Assembly (NCBI GenBank): GCA_051877515.1
Contig: JBJEIY010000017.1
Span: 62,001-126,000 of the forward strand
DNA: 64,000 bases
DNA from: XBB1006 sp051877515
Lineage (GTDB): Bacteria > Bacillota > Clostridia > Lachnospirales > Lachnospiraceae
Direction: 5' to 3'
Shown: positions 7,038 through 15,496 of the stretch, one piece after another
Position numbering within the stretch: the stretch's first letter is position 1
Layout: every line of letters starts with the position of its first letter
Program-made: the position numbers and the translations under genes
Notes under the pieces: generated by a model
The model's input: the letters and a program-made list of their open reading frames with translations, nothing else
What the model was told of the DNA's origin: nothing
Database searches by the model: none

Positions 7038-8498
7038 ATGCAACAGGTAATACAGGTTAGCAGCAGGCTTGAGGAGAATGAGACGTATTTTCGGAGAGAA
7101 TTGAAAGACTGTGCAGATGTGGTATTTCGAAAATTTCATCTGGGAGTACAGCCATCGGTAGAAGCACTTGCTGTTTTTACGGAACCTACCACACAAAACC
7201 TGCAGTTTTCAGATTCCGCATTGGGTAAAATGCTTTCCATGCTGGTGGAAGAGGAGGGAAGCAGGGTCTTATCCAGAGTCAGAGAGAAAAAGCTGGGAAT
7301 GCTTGACGTGGAAGAGCTGGAAGATCTGCCCCAAAGTATACAGGGATTTCTAAGCGGGGATGTGATCCTGTTTCTGGATGGTTACAACAAGGCACTGAAG
7401 ATTCCCAACAAAGGCTATCCCGGATTGGGTGTAACACAGGCAGAAACGGAGAAAGGACTGCGGGGTTCGGATGAAAGTTTTAGCGATTCGGTCAAAACCA
7501 ATGTATCTCTGTTACGCAAACGCATTCGGTCTTCCCAGCTAAAAGTACGGGAGTACCATGTAGGAACCCGTTCCAATACCTTAACCTATCTGGTGTATAT
7601 GGAAGGGATTGTGGCTCCGGACATTTTAAAACATATAGAGGAGAAACTGGATGCATACCGGATTGACCGGATCCTGGATTCCGGAACAGAGCAACAGCTT
7701 ATCATGGAACAGAGCTGGTCACCTTTTCCGCAGATCCAAAGTACGAGAAGACCTTCTTTTGCGGCAGAGGAACTTATGGAAGGGCGGGCAGTACTGATTT
7801 TTGATAATTCCCCGGAAGTTCTGCTTTTACCATCTGCATTTCAGGATTTTCTCACAGCGGCGGACGATAATTTTCTTAATTATCAGATCGTATCCCTGAT
7901 CCGGGGACTGCGGTATATGGCATGCTTTTTTGCCATGACTTTTCCGGGGCTGTATATTGTGGCCTGCTCCTATGAGAATATGATGCTGCCTACGGATCTG
8001 CTTCTGGCGGTGCAAAGAGCAGCCCAGGGCAATCCCTTTAGTGCTCCGGTGGAGATCCTTATGATGGAGGTTTCCTTTGAACTGTTAAGAGAGGCAGGCG
8101 TGAGAATGCCGGGAGATATGGGGAATGCCATTGGGATCGTAGGAGGCTTGATCATTGGCTCCGCGGCAGTGGATGCCAGTCTGGTCAGTCCCATTGTAGT
8201 CATTGTTGTGGCTTTCACAGCGCTTTGCTCCTTTAGCATTCCAAGTGAGGAATTAACCCAATCCTTCCGGGTTTTGAAGTTTGGGTTTATCCTGCTTTGC
8301 GCCCTTGCCGGTCCGGTGGGAATGGTGGTGGGATTGCTGGCGGTTACATTGCACCTGTCCACGTTAACCAGCCTGGGCAGGCCGTTTTTATCAAAGGTGC
8401 ACTCCACCTTTCAGGTGCCTACCCGGCAAAAGCAATACCGTGGGGTGTATGGTTTTTCCCAGAATCCGGTGCGTTTGAAAAGAACAAAGAAAGGATAA
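7038..8498 (+). CDS. GerA-family spore germination protein (GerAA/GerKA-like)
   Basis: A-subunit of a nutrient germinant receptor expected in the inner spore membrane. The 486-residue protein has a soluble N-terminal part (about 1-270; e.g. SVSLLRKRI-like KTNVSLLRKRIRSSQLKVRE and YMEGIVAPDILKHIEEKLDA) and a hydrophobic C-terminal part with about four to five membrane segments (PGLYIVACSYENMMLPTDLL, EILMMEVSFELLREAGVRMP, GNAIGIVGGLIIGSAAV). These are hallmark GerA blocks. GGGAGG at 7025-7031 supports the ATG at 7038; an in-frame GTG at 6993 lies inside the repeat and has no binding site. It leads a four-base-spaced operon with two short partner genes. Confidence 0.9.
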   Translation: MQQVIQVSSRLEENETYFRRELKDCADVVFRKFHLGVQPSVEALAVFTEPTTQNLQFSDSALGKMLSMLVEEEGSRVLSRVREKKLGMLDVEELEDLPQSIQGFLSGDVILFLDGYNKALKIPNKGYPGLGVTQAETEKGLRGSDESFSDSVKTNVSLLRKRIRSSQLKVREYHVGTRSNTLTYLVYMEGIVAPDILKHIEEKLDAYRIDRILDSGTEQQLIMEQSWSPFPQIQSTRRPSFAAEELMEGRAVLIFDNSPEVLLLPSAFQDFLTAADDNFLNYQIVSLIRGLRYMACFFAMTFPGLYIVACSYENMMLPTDLLLAVQRAAQGNPFSAPVEILMMEVSFELLREAGVRMPGDMGNAIGIVGGLIIGSAAVDASLVSPIVVIVVAFTALCSFSIPSEELTQSFRVLKFGFILLCALAGPVGMVVGLLAVTLHLSTLTSLGRPFLSKVHSTFQVPTRQKQYRGVYGFSQNPVRLKRTKKG

Positions 8499-8502
8499 GA
8501 GA

Positions 8503-9318
8503 ATGGGACAAGTTGGGATCATGATTTACTTTATGCTGCCGGTGGCAGTAAGGGCAGGACGGACCAGTTTACTGGCCATTCCCCTGGCAGGGGCGGTCTG
8601 CTGTCTGGTTGCTGCCCTGGTAAAAGAAAAAAGGAGCCCTGTGTACAGGATATTCTGCAAGTTTCTTGCGGCAGGGTTCGGTCTGCTTGTATGGTATCGT
8701 TTGTCCAGGCTGTTAGCAGGGTATTTGGGACTGGAACGGTACTGGATCGTGGCAGGTGTGGTATTGGTGCTATTGCTTTTGCTGGGATGGCGGGGCATGG
8801 AGAATCCGGAAGGACTGAAAAGCTTATGGAGTAAGGCATTGGGTATCTTATTGCTGATACTTTTGCTGTTTCAGATTCCCAATCTTAAGCCGGAATACGT
8901 TTTTCGGTTTTCACACAGTGACAGTACAGGTCTTTGGAAAGAAGTGCTGATCCTGCTGATACTTCATGTGCCCTTTTGGCTGGAACTGGGCAAAAGTGTT
9001 TCAAAAGGGCGGCAGTCACAGTGGAAGAAACAGCTTGTCTTATGGATACTCTTTTTCCTGCTTTATATTGTTCTGACAGGGACATTCCATTTCCCATTGC
9101 TGGTGCAGTCTGAGAATATGTTTCTGAATCTGGGAAGAAGTGCGGTATGGTTTGATAAACTTCCTGTGCGTATGGAAATTCCGGCAGATATCATTTTATG
9201 GGTGTCGGTTTTCTTTGCCTTGTGGGAATGTGTGGCGGTATTGTCAGAACCGGTCCGGCAGGAAAAGCAGTCCCTGGAAACAGGACAGGAAAAAACATCC
9301 GGAAAGGAAATACTATGA
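8503..9318 (+). CDS. GerAB-like membrane protein, shortened
   Basis: The 271-residue polytopic membrane protein has about seven to eight hydrophobic segments, starts four bases after the GerA gene and overlaps the next lipoprotein gene by ATGA. Its position makes it the expected B-subunit (GerAB/GerKB, amino-acid permease-like) of the receptor. GerAB proteins are normally about 360 residues with ten segments, so this one is short and divergent. Only the general pattern (an early ML.VAVRAG-like stretch, alternating helices) supports the assignment. Confidence in the function comes mainly from operon context. Confidence 0.65.
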   Translation: MGQVGIMIYFMLPVAVRAGRTSLLAIPLAGAVCCLVAALVKEKRSPVYRIFCKFLAAGFGLLVWYRLSRLLAGYLGLERYWIVAGVVLVLLLLLGWRGMENPEGLKSLWSKALGILLLILLLFQIPNLKPEYVFRFSHSDSTGLWKEVLILLILHVPFWLELGKSVSKGRQSQWKKQLVLWILFFLLYIVLTGTFHFPLLVQSENMFLNLGRSAVWFDKLPVRMEIPADIILWVSVFFALWECVAVLSEPVRQEKQSLETGQEKTSGKEIL

Positions 9319-9800
9319 AAAGAATAAAAATGATGCTGTTGGTTTTGTTTCTTGCCATTAACATAACGGGATGTTCACAGAAACTGGCCGAAAAAGAAAT
9401 CGTACTGGTGGCGGATGCCGATACCCTGATCAGAGGGGAGAAACAAAGCCAGCTTACAATGAGGGAGTTTTCTCACTTAAAGCTTCTGGTGATCCATGAA
9501 AAGCTGGATGAGACCCTGATCGATACATTGCTGAACCGGGATGAGATTTCACTTCAGACCAGGGTTGCTTACTGTGAAGATAACATCAGCCCGAAAACCA
9601 CGGAGGAAAAAGAAACGCTGAACGACCAGATGAGGCATTACCGATTTCAACATACGGTAACAGTATTGGAGCTGATGAATACCTGTTACAGTCCGGGAAC
9701 GCAGCTTTACCTTCCCCGTATTGAAATCAGGGAGGGAAAAATCACAGAAACAGATGCTGTGGTGTTTAGAGGAGGTGAAAACAGGGTATCCTTCCAATAA
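9315..9800 (+). CDS. GerAC-like lipoprotein, shortened
   Basis: The 161-residue lipoprotein has a signal peptide ending in the lipobox NITGC. The ATG overlaps the stop of the preceding gene (ATGA), showing translational coupling. It is third in an operon of GerA and GerAB type genes, the place of the GerAC lipoprotein, but GerAC is usually about 370-400 residues. The phrase VADADTLIRGEKQSQLTMRE and the VTVLELMNTCYSPGTQLYLP stretch near 115-135 hint at a remnant of the GerAC fold. Function is inferred from context only. Confidence 0.6.
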   Translation: MKRIKMMLLVLFLAINITGCSQKLAEKEIVLVADADTLIRGEKQSQLTMREFSHLKLLVIHEKLDETLIDTLLNRDEISLQTRVAYCEDNISPKTTEEKETLNDQMRHYRFQHTVTVLELMNTCYSPGTQLYLPRIEIREGKITETDAVVFRGGENRVSFQ

Positions 9801-9821
9801 CAGGAAAAGGAAGGTGAAAGA

Positions 9822-10433
9822 ATGGAAAAAAGAAAAAGGGCCATACTTGTGCTTGTGATGCTGTTGGGTTTTCTCATTCTTGGAAAACAGCAATACGACT
9901 ACAGCCTGCAGTCTTCCATTGCCCAGAAGGTGATCCGTTTTCATGTATTGGCAAACAGTGACAGCAGTGCGGATCAAAGGATCAAACAAAAGGTCCGGGA
10001 TGATGTGGGGGCATATATGGAACAGATACTGGCGGAGAGTAACAGCATTGAAGAAACCCGTCATATCATCCGGGCAAATTTAACCCGTATAACGGAAATT
10101 GCAAACCAGTCTCTGAGTGGGCAGCAGGCAGATTACCGTGCAACGGCCAGTCTTTCTGTCAGCGAGTTTCCGGAAAAAGAGTATGAAGGTCTTACTTTTC
10201 CGGAAGGGGAATATGAAGCTTTGACCATAATCCTGGGAAAAGGGGAAGGACATAACTGGTGGTGTGTGATGTACCCCAATCTGTGTTTTTCCAATTCTGT
10301 TTATCAGTATAACGGGAAGGAGTGGAAAAAGTTTAAGGATAATCTGACAGCCAAAGAGTGCCGTGCCATCATGGAAAGTGAAAACTATACCATCCGCTGG
10401 AAATTCCTTGAATATTTAAAGAAAAAGAGGTAG
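9822..10433 (+). CDS. spoIIR: Stage II sporulation protein R
   Basis: Secreted forespore-to-mother-cell signal that triggers SpoIIGA to process pro-sigma-E during sporulation. The 203-residue protein has an N-terminal signal/anchor (AILVLVMLLGFLILG). It carries the family blocks KVIRFHVLANSDSSADQRIK, VRDDVGAYMEQ and GEGHNWWCVMYPNLCF, all typical of SpoIIR. AAGGAAGGTG precedes the ATG by a few bases. It lies 21 bases after the ger-type operon, which groups sporulation and germination functions. No obvious sigma-F promoter was identified. Confidence 0.93.
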   Translation: MEKRKRAILVLVMLLGFLILGKQQYDYSLQSSIAQKVIRFHVLANSDSSADQRIKQKVRDDVGAYMEQILAESNSIEETRHIIRANLTRITEIANQSLSGQQADYRATASLSVSEFPEKEYEGLTFPEGEYEALTIILGKGEGHNWWCVMYPNLCFSNSVYQYNGKEWKKFKDNLTAKECRAIMESENYTIRWKFLEYLKKKR

Positions 10434-10472
10434 AATACATTTCGATAGCGTGAAGACGGAGGAAACGATTAC

Positions 10473-10946
10473 ATGGCGGAAAAAGTGCTTTTCAGCATTA
10501 AAGGACTGCACAGCTTAAGCGATATTGCGGATGGGGAACCGGAAGAAATTGAGGTTATGAATGTAGCGGAATACTACTTTAAGAACCAAACCCATTACAT
10601 TGTTTATGAAGAAATCATGGACGGTACCAGCGGTACAACCCGCAATCTGCTGAAGATCAAACCGGACAGTGTGGAGATCAGCAGAAAAGGTGAAGTCAAT
10701 ACCCGTATGTATTTTGAAACAGGGAAATGCGACCAGACTACGTATTATACCGCAGAAGGACAGATCCATATGGGTATGGATACCCACAGGGTCAGTGTGA
10801 CAGAAGAGGAAAATGAAATCCGGGTACAGATCCTTTACAGTATGCTGGTAAACTATCAGCCCATGGCAGAATGCGAACTATTTCTTAAAATAAACAGAAC
10901 ACAACAACAAGAGGAGTCTGCAGGCAGCCTTGCTTGTCATGAATAA
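10473..10946 (+). CDS. DUF1934 (YwiB-like) beta-barrel protein
   Basis: The 157-residue cytoplasmic protein has alternating beta strands and phrases typical of the DUF1934/YwiB family: YYFKNQTHYIVYEEIMDG, then NLLKIKPDSVEISRKGEVNT and MYFETGKCDQTTYYTAEG. The family has a calycin-like fold and no established biochemical role. GACGGAGGAAACG precedes the ATG. In several Firmicutes a ywiB homologue lies near spoIIR, so the neighbourhood is conserved rather than accidental (recalled, not checked). A terminator follows directly. Confidence 0.85.
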   Translation: MAEKVLFSIKGLHSLSDIADGEPEEIEVMNVAEYYFKNQTHYIVYEEIMDGTSGTTRNLLKIKPDSVEISRKGEVNTRMYFETGKCDQTTYYTAEGQIHMGMDTHRVSVTEEENEIRVQILYSMLVNYQPMAECELFLKINRTQQQEESAGSLACHE

Positions 10947-10952
10947 AAAAGA

Positions 10953-10979
10953 ATCGACGATCTATCGTCGATCCTTTTT
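10953..10979 (+). terminator. Terminator after the DUF1934 gene
   Basis: ATCGACGAT (10953-10961) and ATCGTCGAT (10964-10972) are perfect complements, followed by CC and five T. The two-base loop means the innermost pairs must open. Confidence 0.85.
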
Positions 10980-11010
10980 GTAACCGGCATCTTACCGGGT
11001 TTTGCTAAAA

Positions 11011-11463
11011 CTACATGCCTGCCTTTTTTCTCATGCGGGCAAGCCAACCCTTTTTCTCCGGAGCAGTCGCAGTTTTCTTTCCATGCTGTCCTTTGATGGC
11101 GGTTAAATATAATCCGCTGACAACGGCCTTAACTTCCTTCTTCACCGGAACTTCATCAAAAATTTCCGGATCGCACAACAAGGTGCGGATGGTAGGACCG
11201 ATCTTAACCTTTACGACAGGGGTTTTTGTGCCACGCATATAGCGGGGAGACTGCTGCAACACCGCATCAGGAAGACCGGCATCTTTCAATTTCATTTTTT
11301 TCTTATCAATAATCAGCAGGGTCACAGTCTGTGCGGTTTCTTTTATCATCCTGTCCTGCTCTGCCTTATTCTTCTCTGCTTTTTTACCAAGAAAATATAA
11401 TCCAATGATTCCAAGAACCAGAATCACCGTGATAATGATCAATAGCCACCAATACCAAGCCAT
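11011..11463 (-). CDS. Membrane-anchored protein of unknown function
   Basis: The 150-residue protein has one N-terminal membrane helix (WWLLIIITVILVLGIIGLYFLG, residues 5-26). A short coiled, charged stretch (KKAEKNKAEQDRM) and a small basic domain follow. That domain contains LLIIDKKKMKLKDAGLPDAV, VVKVKIGPTIRTLLCDPEIF and EVKAVVSGLYLTAIKGQ, and the tail ends RMRKKAGM. AAGGAGG precedes the ATG. The region after the helix should be cytoplasmic, judging by the positive charges. I recognise no characterised family; similar short proteins occur in Lachnospiraceae genomes. It is alone on its strand between convergent and divergent neighbours. Confidence 0.75.
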   Translation of the reverse strand: MAWYWWLLIIITVILVLGIIGLYFLGKKAEKNKAEQDRMIKETAQTVTLLIIDKKKMKLKDAGLPDAVLQQSPRYMRGTKTPVVKVKIGPTIRTLLCDPEIFDEVPVKKEVKAVVSGLYLTAIKGQHGKKTATAPEKKGWLARMRKKAGM

Positions 11464-11657
11464 GTCTTTTCCTCCTTATATTTCGTACGTGTTGTATTGT
11501 ATCATTTTCATAGATAAAAAGCAATTAGATTTTACGGAAATGGCTTTTAATTTCATGCCAAATATGGTATTCTACTTAGATGTGAGACTCCTTTTTAAAG
11601 TGGGAGGCATCAGGGCTTTAAGACCCGACAGTAAAAGATAGAAATGAGGAAAAAAGC

Positions 11658-12794
11658 ATGAAGAGATTGGTGAGCGCGATATGCGTAGCCTTATTGGGCG
11701 GATTGTTATTCTGGGGAGCGCAGAAGGATGTTGTAGCGACCGCACCGGGCGGTATGGATGAGGCTTTGAGCGATATGTGGATGGCCGAAGAAGCGAGACT
11801 TTCCGTTCTGGATTATGAACTGAGTGAGTATGTGAAACTTTGTGATTATAGCCAGCTTAGTGTAGATGTGAATTACGTGAAAGTGGATGACGAATATGTT
11901 ATTAATGCCATTAACCAGACCCTGCAGAGTTATCCGGGCTATGAAGAGACGGATAAGCAGACAGTGGAAGACGGTGACCTTGTAAATATTGATTATGTGG
12001 GAACCGTGGATGGAGAAGAATTTGATGGCGGTTCTGCGAAAGGATCACATCTTTCCATTGGATCAGGTCAGTTTATCGATGGATTTGAAGACGGTCTTGT
12101 CGGTGCATCTGTCGGTGATAAAGTGACTTTGAATCTGACTTTCCCTGAGGATTATGAGGAATCCCTGGCGGGAAAAGATGTTGTGTTTGTTGTAACGGTA
12201 AACAGCATTGATGAAGAAGTGTTCTATACCTATGAGGAACTTTCGGACGACTTTGTATCGGATAATTTCGGATATGAAACCGTAGAAGATTTTTATGACT
12301 ATGTGAAGTCCTATTACAAGGATTCCATGGAAAGTACCAAACAGAGTGATGCCCGAACCGCATTGGTACAGAAGCTTGTACAGGAATGCGAAGTGACGGT
12401 TCCTGAGGAACTGCTGATCAACCGTTCCAAAGAATATCTTGCTTCCTTCCGTGAAAGTGTAGAACAGGCCGGTCTTAGCGTAACCGATTATCTGCAGAAT
12501 AATTACGGATACGGACCATCTGAGTTCGAAGAGCAGATTCTTTCTATGATGAATGAGAGTCTTTGTCAGCAGATGGTTCTGGCAGCGATTTCCCAGCAGG
12601 AAGGAATTGAGGCAGACGAAGAAGGCTTGGAAGAATATATCAATGCCTACGTATCCTACTATGGATTCCAGGACAAAGAAGAACTGTTTGCAGAGTATCC
12701 GGAGCAGGAACTGACTTTGGCTTATGTGTGCAACAGTGTTGTTGACAAGTTATTAGATACCTGTGAAGTAAACTATATTCCGACATCCGAATAA
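11658..12794 (+). CDS. Exported trigger-factor-like FKBP peptidyl-prolyl isomerase
   Basis: The 378-residue protein starts with a hydrophobic signal or anchor (LVSAICVALLGGLLFWGA), so it should act outside the membrane. Residues about 100-190 form an FKBP domain (VEDGDLVNIDYVGTVDGEEF, FIDGFEDGLVGASVGDKVTL, FPEDYEESLAGKDVVF). The following 190 residues are helical and match the trigger-factor C-terminal chaperone region (ECEVTVPEELLINRSKEYLA, LSVTDYLQNNYG). The ribosome-binding domain of true trigger factor is missing. It is probably a foldase for secreted proteins, comparable in role to PrsA; that is inference. It lies 43 bases before asnS. Confidence 0.85.
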   Translation: MKRLVSAICVALLGGLLFWGAQKDVVATAPGGMDEALSDMWMAEEARLSVLDYELSEYVKLCDYSQLSVDVNYVKVDDEYVINAINQTLQSYPGYEETDKQTVEDGDLVNIDYVGTVDGEEFDGGSAKGSHLSIGSGQFIDGFEDGLVGASVGDKVTLNLTFPEDYEESLAGKDVVFVVTVNSIDEEVFYTYEELSDDFVSDNFGYETVEDFYDYVKSYYKDSMESTKQSDARTALVQKLVQECEVTVPEELLINRSKEYLASFRESVEQAGLSVTDYLQNNYGYGPSEFEEQILSMMNESLCQQMVLAAISQQEGIEADEEGLEEYINAYVSYYGFQDKEELFAEYPEQELTLAYVCNSVVDKLLDTCEVNYIPTSE

Positions 12795-12837
12795 ACGGAT
12801 TCTTACATGTATGTCGGAAACGGAGAGGGAGGAGAAT

Positions 12838-14229
12838 ATGCAATTAAACACGATTCGAGATATCTACAAGAATACAAAACAGTATCAGGAGACGCAGGTG
12901 ACTATCGGCGGATGGGTAAAAAGCATTCGTAATTCTAAAACCTTTGGATTTATAGCAGTCAATGACGGTAGTTTTTTTGAGAATCTTCAGGTGGTGTATT
13001 CCGATCAACTGCAGAATTTTTCTGAGATTGAGAAGCTCAATGTGGGAGCAGCCATTATCGTGACAGGTATGCTGGTTCTTACACCTGAGGCAAAGCAGCC
13101 TTTTGAGATCCAGGCTACGGATATTGTCATTGAAGGACAGTCCACACCGGATTATCCCCTTCAGAAGAAAAGGCATACCTTTGAATACTTAAGAACCATT
13201 TCTCACCTTAGACCAAGAACAAATGCATTTCAGGCAACTTTCCGGATCCGTTCCCTGGCAGCTTTTGCCATTCACCAGTTTTTCCAGGAACGGGGTTTTG
13301 TCTATGTGAATACCCCCATCATAACCGGGAGTGACTGTGAGGGTGCAGGAGAGATGTTTCAGGTGACTACTCTGGATCTTAATAATGTTCCGAAAACGGA
13401 AGATGGAAAAGTAGATTACTCCAAAGATTTCTTTGGAAAACCAACGAATCTGACGGTAAGCGGGCAGTTAAACGGGGAAACCTATGCCATGGCTTTCCGT
13501 GATATCTATACCTTCGGTCCGACTTTCCGTGCGGAGAATTCCAATACCACCCGCCATGCTGCGGAGTTCTGGATGATTGAGCCGGAAATGGCCTTTGCAG
13601 ATCTTTCTGACGACATGGATGTTGCAGAAGCCATGTTAAAGCATGTGATCCGGTACTGTCTGGATAATGCACCGGAAGAAATGCAGTTCTTAAACAGTTT
13701 TGTAGACAAAGGACTGATTGAGAGGCTGGAGCATGTGGCAAATTCGGATTTCCAACGGGTAACCTATACCGAAGCCATTGATATTTTGAAAAAGCATAAT
13801 GACAAGTTTGATTATAAGGTGGAATGGGGCAAGGACCTTCAGACAGAACATGAGAGATATCTGACAGAAGAGGTATTTAAAAAGCCTGTCTTTGTAACCG
13901 ATTATCCCAAGGAGATCAAAGCTTTTTATATGAAACTCAATGAGGACAACAAAACGGTAGCAGCCTGTGATTGTCTGGTTCCCGGTATCGGAGAGATCAT
14001 CGGTGGAAGCCAGAGGGAGGATGACCTTGAAAAGCTTTGCCGGAGAATGGAGGAACTGGGACTGAACAAAGAAGATTATGGATTCTATCTGGATCTAAGA
14101 AAATATGGTTCTGTCCGTCATGCCGGTTTCGGTCTGGGATTTGAGCGTTGCGTGATGTACCTGACCGGTATGAGCAATATCCGTGACGTGGTTCCTTTTC
14201 CACGTACCGTGAATAATTGTGAGTTATAG
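12838..14229 (+). CDS. asnS: Asparaginyl-tRNA synthetase
   Basis: Class IIb aminoacyl-tRNA synthetase of 463 residues that charges tRNA-Asn. It has an N-terminal OB-fold anticodon domain (VTIGGWVKSIRNSKTFGFIA), then the catalytic core. The core shows FVYVNTPIITGSDCEGAGEMFQV, motif 2 FGPTFRAENSNTTRHAAEFW at about residues 224-243 and motif 3 FGLGFERCVMYLTGMSNIRD near 434-453. The FRAENSNTTRH stretch is typical of AsnRS rather than AspRS. GGAGAGGGAGGAG immediately precedes the ATG at 12838; an upstream in-frame ATG at 12811 has no such site. Confidence 0.95.
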   Translation: MQLNTIRDIYKNTKQYQETQVTIGGWVKSIRNSKTFGFIAVNDGSFFENLQVVYSDQLQNFSEIEKLNVGAAIIVTGMLVLTPEAKQPFEIQATDIVIEGQSTPDYPLQKKRHTFEYLRTISHLRPRTNAFQATFRIRSLAAFAIHQFFQERGFVYVNTPIITGSDCEGAGEMFQVTTLDLNNVPKTEDGKVDYSKDFFGKPTNLTVSGQLNGETYAMAFRDIYTFGPTFRAENSNTTRHAAEFWMIEPEMAFADLSDDMDVAEAMLKHVIRYCLDNAPEEMQFLNSFVDKGLIERLEHVANSDFQRVTYTEAIDILKKHNDKFDYKVEWGKDLQTEHERYLTEEVFKKPVFVTDYPKEIKAFYMKLNEDNKTVAACDCLVPGIGEIIGGSQREDDLEKLCRRMEELGLNKEDYGFYLDLRKYGSVRHAGFGLGFERCVMYLTGMSNIRDVVPFPRTVNNCEL

Positions 14230-14271
14230 AACGACAAAAGAAGAATACCGAAAGAATCGGAAAAGCTGAAA

Positions 14272-14305
14272 AATACCTGCCCAGGTTTCAACCGGGGCAG
14301 GTATT
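14272..14305. terminator. Hairpin between asnS and apbE
   Basis: AATACCTGCCC (14272-14282) and GGGCAGGTATT (14295-14305) are 11-base perfect arms with a 12-base loop. No T-run follows on the plus strand, while an A-run on the left would act as a T-run for leftward transcription. It may be a weak terminator or 3'-end stabiliser of asnS mRNA. Confidence 0.5.
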
Positions 14306-14364
14306 GGTATACATAACAAGTGAGGATGGTTTGAAGTCCTTTCGTTTAGATGAGGAAGTGGATT

Positions 14365-15450
14365 ATGAAGAAAACCGTGCAGGCAGCGATTGTGGCGCTG
14401 TTGATGGTGATAATCCTGTTACTGATTGGAACAGGATGGGAAAGAAAGGATTCCCAACATATGGCAGGGGAACAGAAATACAGTATCACCTATACGGATG
14501 TATTGGACACGGTTACGCAGATAGTGGGATATGCAGAGAGCAGAGACGCTTTTGAGGAAAAAGCAGAGCAGCTTCATCAGCGTCTGCAGTATTATAACGA
14601 ACTGTTTGATATCTATCACAGCTATCCGGATGTGAATAATATGAAAGATATCAACGATGAAGCAGGAAAAAGCAGTGTGAAGGCGGACGAAGAGATCATA
14701 GACCTGTTGAAACTAAGCAAAGAAGTGTATCAGATTACCGGCGGGCAGACCAATGTCGCTATGGGAAGTGTTTTACGGATCTGGCACGACTACAGGACAC
14801 AGGGTACGGAACATCCGGAACAGGCGAAACTGCCTGCCAAAGAAGAACTGGCCAGGGCGGCAGAGCATTGTGATCCGGAGAATCTCATGATTGATGAGGA
14901 AACCCATTCGGTGTATCTGAAGGATAAGGAAATGTCTCTGGATGTGGGAAGCATCGGGAAAGGATATGCGGTAGAGCTTCTGGGGGAGTATGCCAAAGAG
15001 ATCGGATTGGAGAACGTACTGATCAGTGTAGGAGGAAATGTACTGGCATTGGGTGAAAAACCGGATGGCTCCAAGTGGAAGCTGGGCATTCAGAATCCTG
15101 ATACCCAATCTGAAGAAAACTACATTTGCAGTGTGGCTGTCAAGGATAAATGTGTGGTGACCAGTGGGGATTACCAGCGCTATTATACAGTAGACGGAAA
15201 GAGATACTGCCACATCATTGATCCGGATACCGGGGAACCTGCGGAGTATGTCCGTTCCGTCACAGTGATCACGGAGAAATCCGGTCTGGCAGACGGATTA
15301 TCCACAGCATTGTTTGTGATGCCCGTGGAAGAAGGAAAGAAGCTGACCGAGAGCCTGGAAGGCGTGGATGCCATGTGGGTTCTGAAAAACGGGGAAATGG
15401 AGTATTCTTCAGGATTTGAACAATATTTGGTTACGGATGCACAGGAATAG
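14365..15450 (+). CDS. apbE: FAD:protein FMN transferase (ApbE family)
   Basis: Extracytoplasmic enzyme that attaches FMN from FAD to a Thr/Ser of target proteins. The 361-residue protein has an N-terminal membrane anchor (AAIVALLMVIILLLIG). The ApbE core shows MKDINDEAGKSSVKADEEII, LDVGSIGKGYAVELLGEYAK, VLISVGGNVLALGEKPDGSK, VVTSGDYQRYYTVDGKRYCH, then HIIDPDTGEPAEY and the late metal-site ADGLSTALFVM. The start at 14365 has AGGAAG seven bases ahead; the in-frame ATG at 14350 has none. Downstream genes encode a NusG-II and a Gx protein, families I associate with flavin-based extracellular redox systems. Confidence 0.93.
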   Translation: MKKTVQAAIVALLMVIILLLIGTGWERKDSQHMAGEQKYSITYTDVLDTVTQIVGYAESRDAFEEKAEQLHQRLQYYNELFDIYHSYPDVNNMKDINDEAGKSSVKADEEIIDLLKLSKEVYQITGGQTNVAMGSVLRIWHDYRTQGTEHPEQAKLPAKEELARAAEHCDPENLMIDEETHSVYLKDKEMSLDVGSIGKGYAVELLGEYAKEIGLENVLISVGGNVLALGEKPDGSKWKLGIQNPDTQSEENYICSVAVKDKCVVTSGDYQRYYTVDGKRYCHIIDPDTGEPAEYVRSVTVITEKSGLADGLSTALFVMPVEEGKKLTESLEGVDAMWVLKNGEMEYSSGFEQYLVTDAQE

Positions 15451-15496
15451 AGGTTTTCGTTTTGCTGCTCATGGTAAGTGAGCTTGGAGGTGCGAT

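Noticed and set aside
11464..11657. Riboswitch in the leader of the trigger-factor-like gene
   Set aside because: Short GC-rich complementarity (GGGC..GACCC) is present, but no known aptamer core could be matched.
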